Positions 38,424 through 40,887 of a DNA stretch of 40,887 nucleotides are shown one piece after another. The notes beneath the pieces are model-generated. The model made no database searches. It was not told the origin of the DNA and worked only from the letters and a program-made list of their open reading frames with translations. Each line of letters starts with the position of its first letter. Position 1 is the first letter of the stretch. A program made the position numbers and the translations under genes. The stretch is from an uncultured bacterium (GTDB lineage: Bacteria; Patescibacteriota; Minisyncoccia; Phycocordibacterales; PALSA-1337). The stretch spans positions 1 to 40,887 of the forward strand of contig CAIUOX010000041.1 in the NCBI GenBank assembly GCA_903900935.1, given 5' to 3'.

Positions 38424-38900
38424 CTAATTTTTTACGTGAGCTGAATGAGTAAGGGCTACTGCAATTGCATCATATTCATCGTCAAGAGCTTTTTTTGATG
38501 GCAATGTGATAAGTAGTCCAAGCATTTTGAATATACGATCCTTGCTACTTGTGCCATCGCTTGTTATAGCCATTTTTATTTGCATTGGTGCATATTCAAA
38601 TATCGGTATATTTTTTTGGGTTGCCTCATAAATTATGATGCCACGAGCTTCGGCGACCCGCATCGCAGTTTTTTGATTTTTTGTTATAAATAGTGTTTCA
38701 ATTGCTATTGCATCAGGCTTGAATTGATCAAGTATCTTTGCTGTTTCTACACCAACCTGATTTAGTCTTGTATAAATAGAGTTTTTTGAGTTTGTTTGTA
38801 AACAATCAGAATATAGCAGGACTTCCTTGCCTTTTTTTATTTTTTCTATGATGGCTATACCGAGACGGTCGTAGCCAGGGTCAATTCCAAGAATTTTCAT
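38424..38900 (-). CDS. ruvC: crossover junction endodeoxyribonuclease RuvC
   Basis: MKILGIDPGYDRLGIAIIE...IAIETLFITKNQKTAMRVAEARGIII...DDEYDAIAVALTH. Confidence 0.95.
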   Translation of the reverse strand: MKILGIDPGYDRLGIAIIEKIKKGKEVLLYSDCLQTNSKNSIYTRLNQVGVETAKILDQFKPDAIAIETLFITKNQKTAMRVAEARGIIIYEATQKNIPIFEYAPMQIKMAITSDGTSSKDRIFKMLGLLITLPSKKALDDEYDAIAVALTHSAHVKN

Positions 38901-38902
38901 TG

Positions 38903-39433
38903 TTACTCGGCATTTGTATACACATTTTGAACCTCATCATTTCCTTCAAGTTCTTCAACGAGCCTGGTGAGTACTTCAATGTCGGCATCTTCAAGTGACA
39001 TCGTGGATGTTGCATCCCATACATTATTTTTTTTATGGAATGCCCATGAAGCACTACCTGGTGAGGCAAGCTCAAAGCCACTTTTGCTTAAAATATGCTT
39101 TATTTCTTGTGCAGCCTTATTTCTATTGTCAGTAAGAGCATCAATCAAGATTGCTACGCCACCCGGGCCATAACTTTCGTAGACGATTGATTCCATGTCC
39201 GCAGAGTTGTCAGTTGTTGCTTTTTTGACTGCTCGATCAATTGTATCGTTTGGCATATTTTCGGCACGAGCCTTTTCAATAGCTACTGCAAGGCCGGGAG
39301 AGGAGAGAACACCCTTCGCCTTTTTTGCTTCAACAGTGATGAGACGGACAAGTTTGCCAAAATTCTTGCTCTTTTGGGCATCATTCTTGGCTTTAATATG
39401 CTTTATTTTTGAATATTTATTATGACCTGACAT
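38903..39433 (-). CDS. yebC: YebC/PmpR family protein, short form
   Basis: MSGHNKYSKIKHIKAKNDAQKSKNFGKLVRLI...MESIVYESYGPGGVAILIDALTDNRNKAAQEIKHILSKSG...EVQNVYTNAE; 176 aa. Confidence 0.9.
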   Translation of the reverse strand: MSGHNKYSKIKHIKAKNDAQKSKNFGKLVRLITVEAKKAKGVLSSPGLAVAIEKARAENMPNDTIDRAVKKATTDNSADMESIVYESYGPGGVAILIDALTDNRNKAAQEIKHILSKSGFELASPGSASWAFHKKNNVWDATSTMSLEDADIEVLTRLVEELEGNDEVQNVYTNAE

Positions 39434-39542
39434 TGTGGTGATAATTATTGTATATACGAATTGTACTCAGATTGGCGAGAAAGGCAAAGGTTGTTCTTAA
39501 ACCTCGACCCTTAAACAGGGATTAAATGATATCAGGCTTCAA

Positions 39543-39586
39543 CCCCTTCCAACCAGTCATGCGACTCTGGAGGGGTTTTATTTATA
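39543..39586 (+). terminator. orphan terminator-like hairpin
   Basis: aaccccttcc...ggaggggtttta with nested stem; T-tract on plus strand. Confidence 0.5.
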
Positions 39587-40592
39587 ATAATTTTCCAGAT
39601 TCCTTCACTCCTAGGTGATTGTAAGCTTTATCAGTTGTAATTCTTCCACGCGGAGTCCTTTCAAGAAGTCCTAACTGAATCAAATATGGTTCATACACTT
39701 CTTCAATGGTTGCTTGCTCTTCAGAAAGGGCAGCCGCAACTGTATTCAAGCCAACGGGCCCACCACCAAATTTATTGATGATGACATTGAGTATTTCGCG
39801 ATCAGCGCTTGTAAGACCGATCTTGTCGACACCAAGCATAGACAGAGCCTTTTCTACTATTTCTTTGGTGAGTGTGGTTTTGTTGATCTGTGCATAGTCA
39901 CGACAGCGTTTGAGATGATAATTTGCTGTGCGTGGTGTAAATCTGGAACGGATAGCGATCTCCTTGACTGCTTCTGGATGTATTTCTATATCAAGAATCT
40001 TTGCAGATCTCTTGATGATTTCTGCTATTTCATCATCTGAATAAAATTCTAATTTGAAGACTCCTCCAGAAAATCTGGATCGAAGTGGAGCAGAAATCAT
40101 TGCTACGCGGGTTGTTGCGGCAATTAGTGTGAATTGTGGTAAGTCGAGCTGTATGGTTCGTGCTGAAGGACCTTTTCCAATAATAATATCGAGCACACCT
40201 GATTCCATAGCGGGGTATAGAACCTCCTCAATAGCCTTATTGAGGCGATGTATTTCGTCGATAAATAATATATCTCCCGCCGATAGATTTGTAAGAATAG
40301 ATGCAAGATCTCCAATTTTCAAAATCGCTGGGCCAGAAGTAACTTTCATTTGGGTTTTTGTCTCTTTTGCAATAAGGTGTGCGAGAGTGGTTTTGCCAAG
40401 CCCAGGAGGACCGTAAAAAAGGATGTGCTCTGGGGGATGATTGCGCTCTTTTGCGGCAGTGAGAAGAATATGCAGGTTATCTTTGATGTTCTTTTGACCA
40501 ATATAATCAGCCCACTTTGAAGGTCGGAGTGTTTGGTCCAAAAAACCAACATCTTTTTCGTCCGTAGAGTTGTGGGTAGAAGTACTTGACAT
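39582..40592 (-). CDS. ruvB: Holliday junction branch migration helicase RuvB
   Basis: LRPSKWADYIGQKNIKDNL, FYGPPGLGKTTLAHLIAKE, ILFIDEIHRLNKAIEEVLYPAMES, TLIAATTRVAMISAPLRSRF. Confidence 0.97.
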   Translation of the reverse strand: MSSTSTHNSTDEKDVGFLDQTLRPSKWADYIGQKNIKDNLHILLTAAKERNHPPEHILFYGPPGLGKTTLAHLIAKETKTQMKVTSGPAILKIGDLASILTNLSAGDILFIDEIHRLNKAIEEVLYPAMESGVLDIIIGKGPSARTIQLDLPQFTLIAATTRVAMISAPLRSRFSGGVFKLEFYSDDEIAEIIKRSAKILDIEIHPEAVKEIAIRSRFTPRTANYHLKRCRDYAQINKTTLTKEIVEKALSMLGVDKIGLTSADREILNVIINKFGGGPVGLNTVAAALSEEQATIEEVYEPYLIQLGLLERTPRGRITTDKAYNHLGVKESGKLL

Positions 40593-40629
40593 TTATATTA
40601 GTGTATGCTAGGATTCTTTTGAAGAAGCA

Positions 40630-40697
40630 GGATTCACGATCCAAGATTCAAGAATAGTCGCAATGCCATATTGTGTCTATTCTTGAATTTTGAATCC
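40630..40697. repeat. long imperfect hairpin upstream of ruvB
   Basis: attcaagaatag (40646-40657) / ctattcttgaat (40677-40688) plus inner cgcaat/attgtg and outer ggattc/gaatcc. Confidence 0.7.
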
Positions 40698-40723
40698 CAA
40701 ATCATGTTTTTTAATGCGCACGT

Positions 40724-40887
40724 TTCGAACTTATGAACCTCTAAGCAGTGGCCTTCCCAGGTTTGGGTGTAATGCTAAGGACATGTTGGTTGTTATGCTT
40801 GCATAACGTACTGAAATTATCCTCGGGATTCCACCTCGCTTGACGCATCACGCGACAAGATATTGCTTAGAGATTCCTGTGTTCGAA
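40724..40887. ncRNA. candidate rod-shaped structured RNA (6S-like), possibly continuing past window edge
   Basis: Nested complementarity: TTCGAAC/GTTCGAA, CTCTAAGCA/TGCTTAGAG, GGGTGTAAT/ATTCCACCT, AGGA/TCCT, and apical GTTATG-CTTG-CATAAC. Confidence 0.35.

Noticed and set aside
40760-40887. tmRNA reading (AKDMLVVMLA-stop) and tRNA T-loop-like gttcgaa at the right edge
   Set aside because: The distance from putative tag to T-loop is too short, no tmRNA 5' tRNA-like half is visible, and the segment folds better as a rod.
1-40887. CRISPR array or cas genes
   Set aside because: No regularly spaced direct repeats and no Cas-like proteins were seen.
1-40887. UGA recoding as in some CPR lineages
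   Set aside because: UGA functions as a normal stop at well-supported genes such as the 24278..24922 gene, and no gene here requires read-through.

Overview
The window looks like a chromosomal segment of a Candidate Phyla Radiation (Parcubacteria-like) genome around the origin. That assignment is inferred from gene content and protein character; no search was run. Recognisable genes include: three tRNAs, a YraN-like nuclease, cca/pcnB, exoIII, a Xer recombinase, rpsO, a NYN protein, pnp, a DksA-like protein, comM, a LysM/M23 hydrolase, uvrD/pcrA, rsmA/ksgA, a ~13 kb type IV secretion-like locus (VirB6-like, PrgI, VirB4 and a VirB2-like pilin), yidC-rnpA-rpmH, dnaA-dnaN, a small DciA-like ORF, a class A PBP, ruvC, a shortened YebC, and ruvB. 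The most interesting signals are non-coding. (i) Long perfect inverted repeats (24, 35 and 33 bp arms) lie just upstream of pnp, uvrD and rsmA. Their arm sequences are unrelated, but two of them appear to share an inner core. (ii) A perfect DnaA box sits in the loop of a 17-bp perfect hairpin. (iii) At least 13 genes have a -10-like hexamer only 6-9 nt before the ATG, suggesting widespread leaderless transcription. (iv) A rod-like 6S-like RNA fold lies at the right edge.
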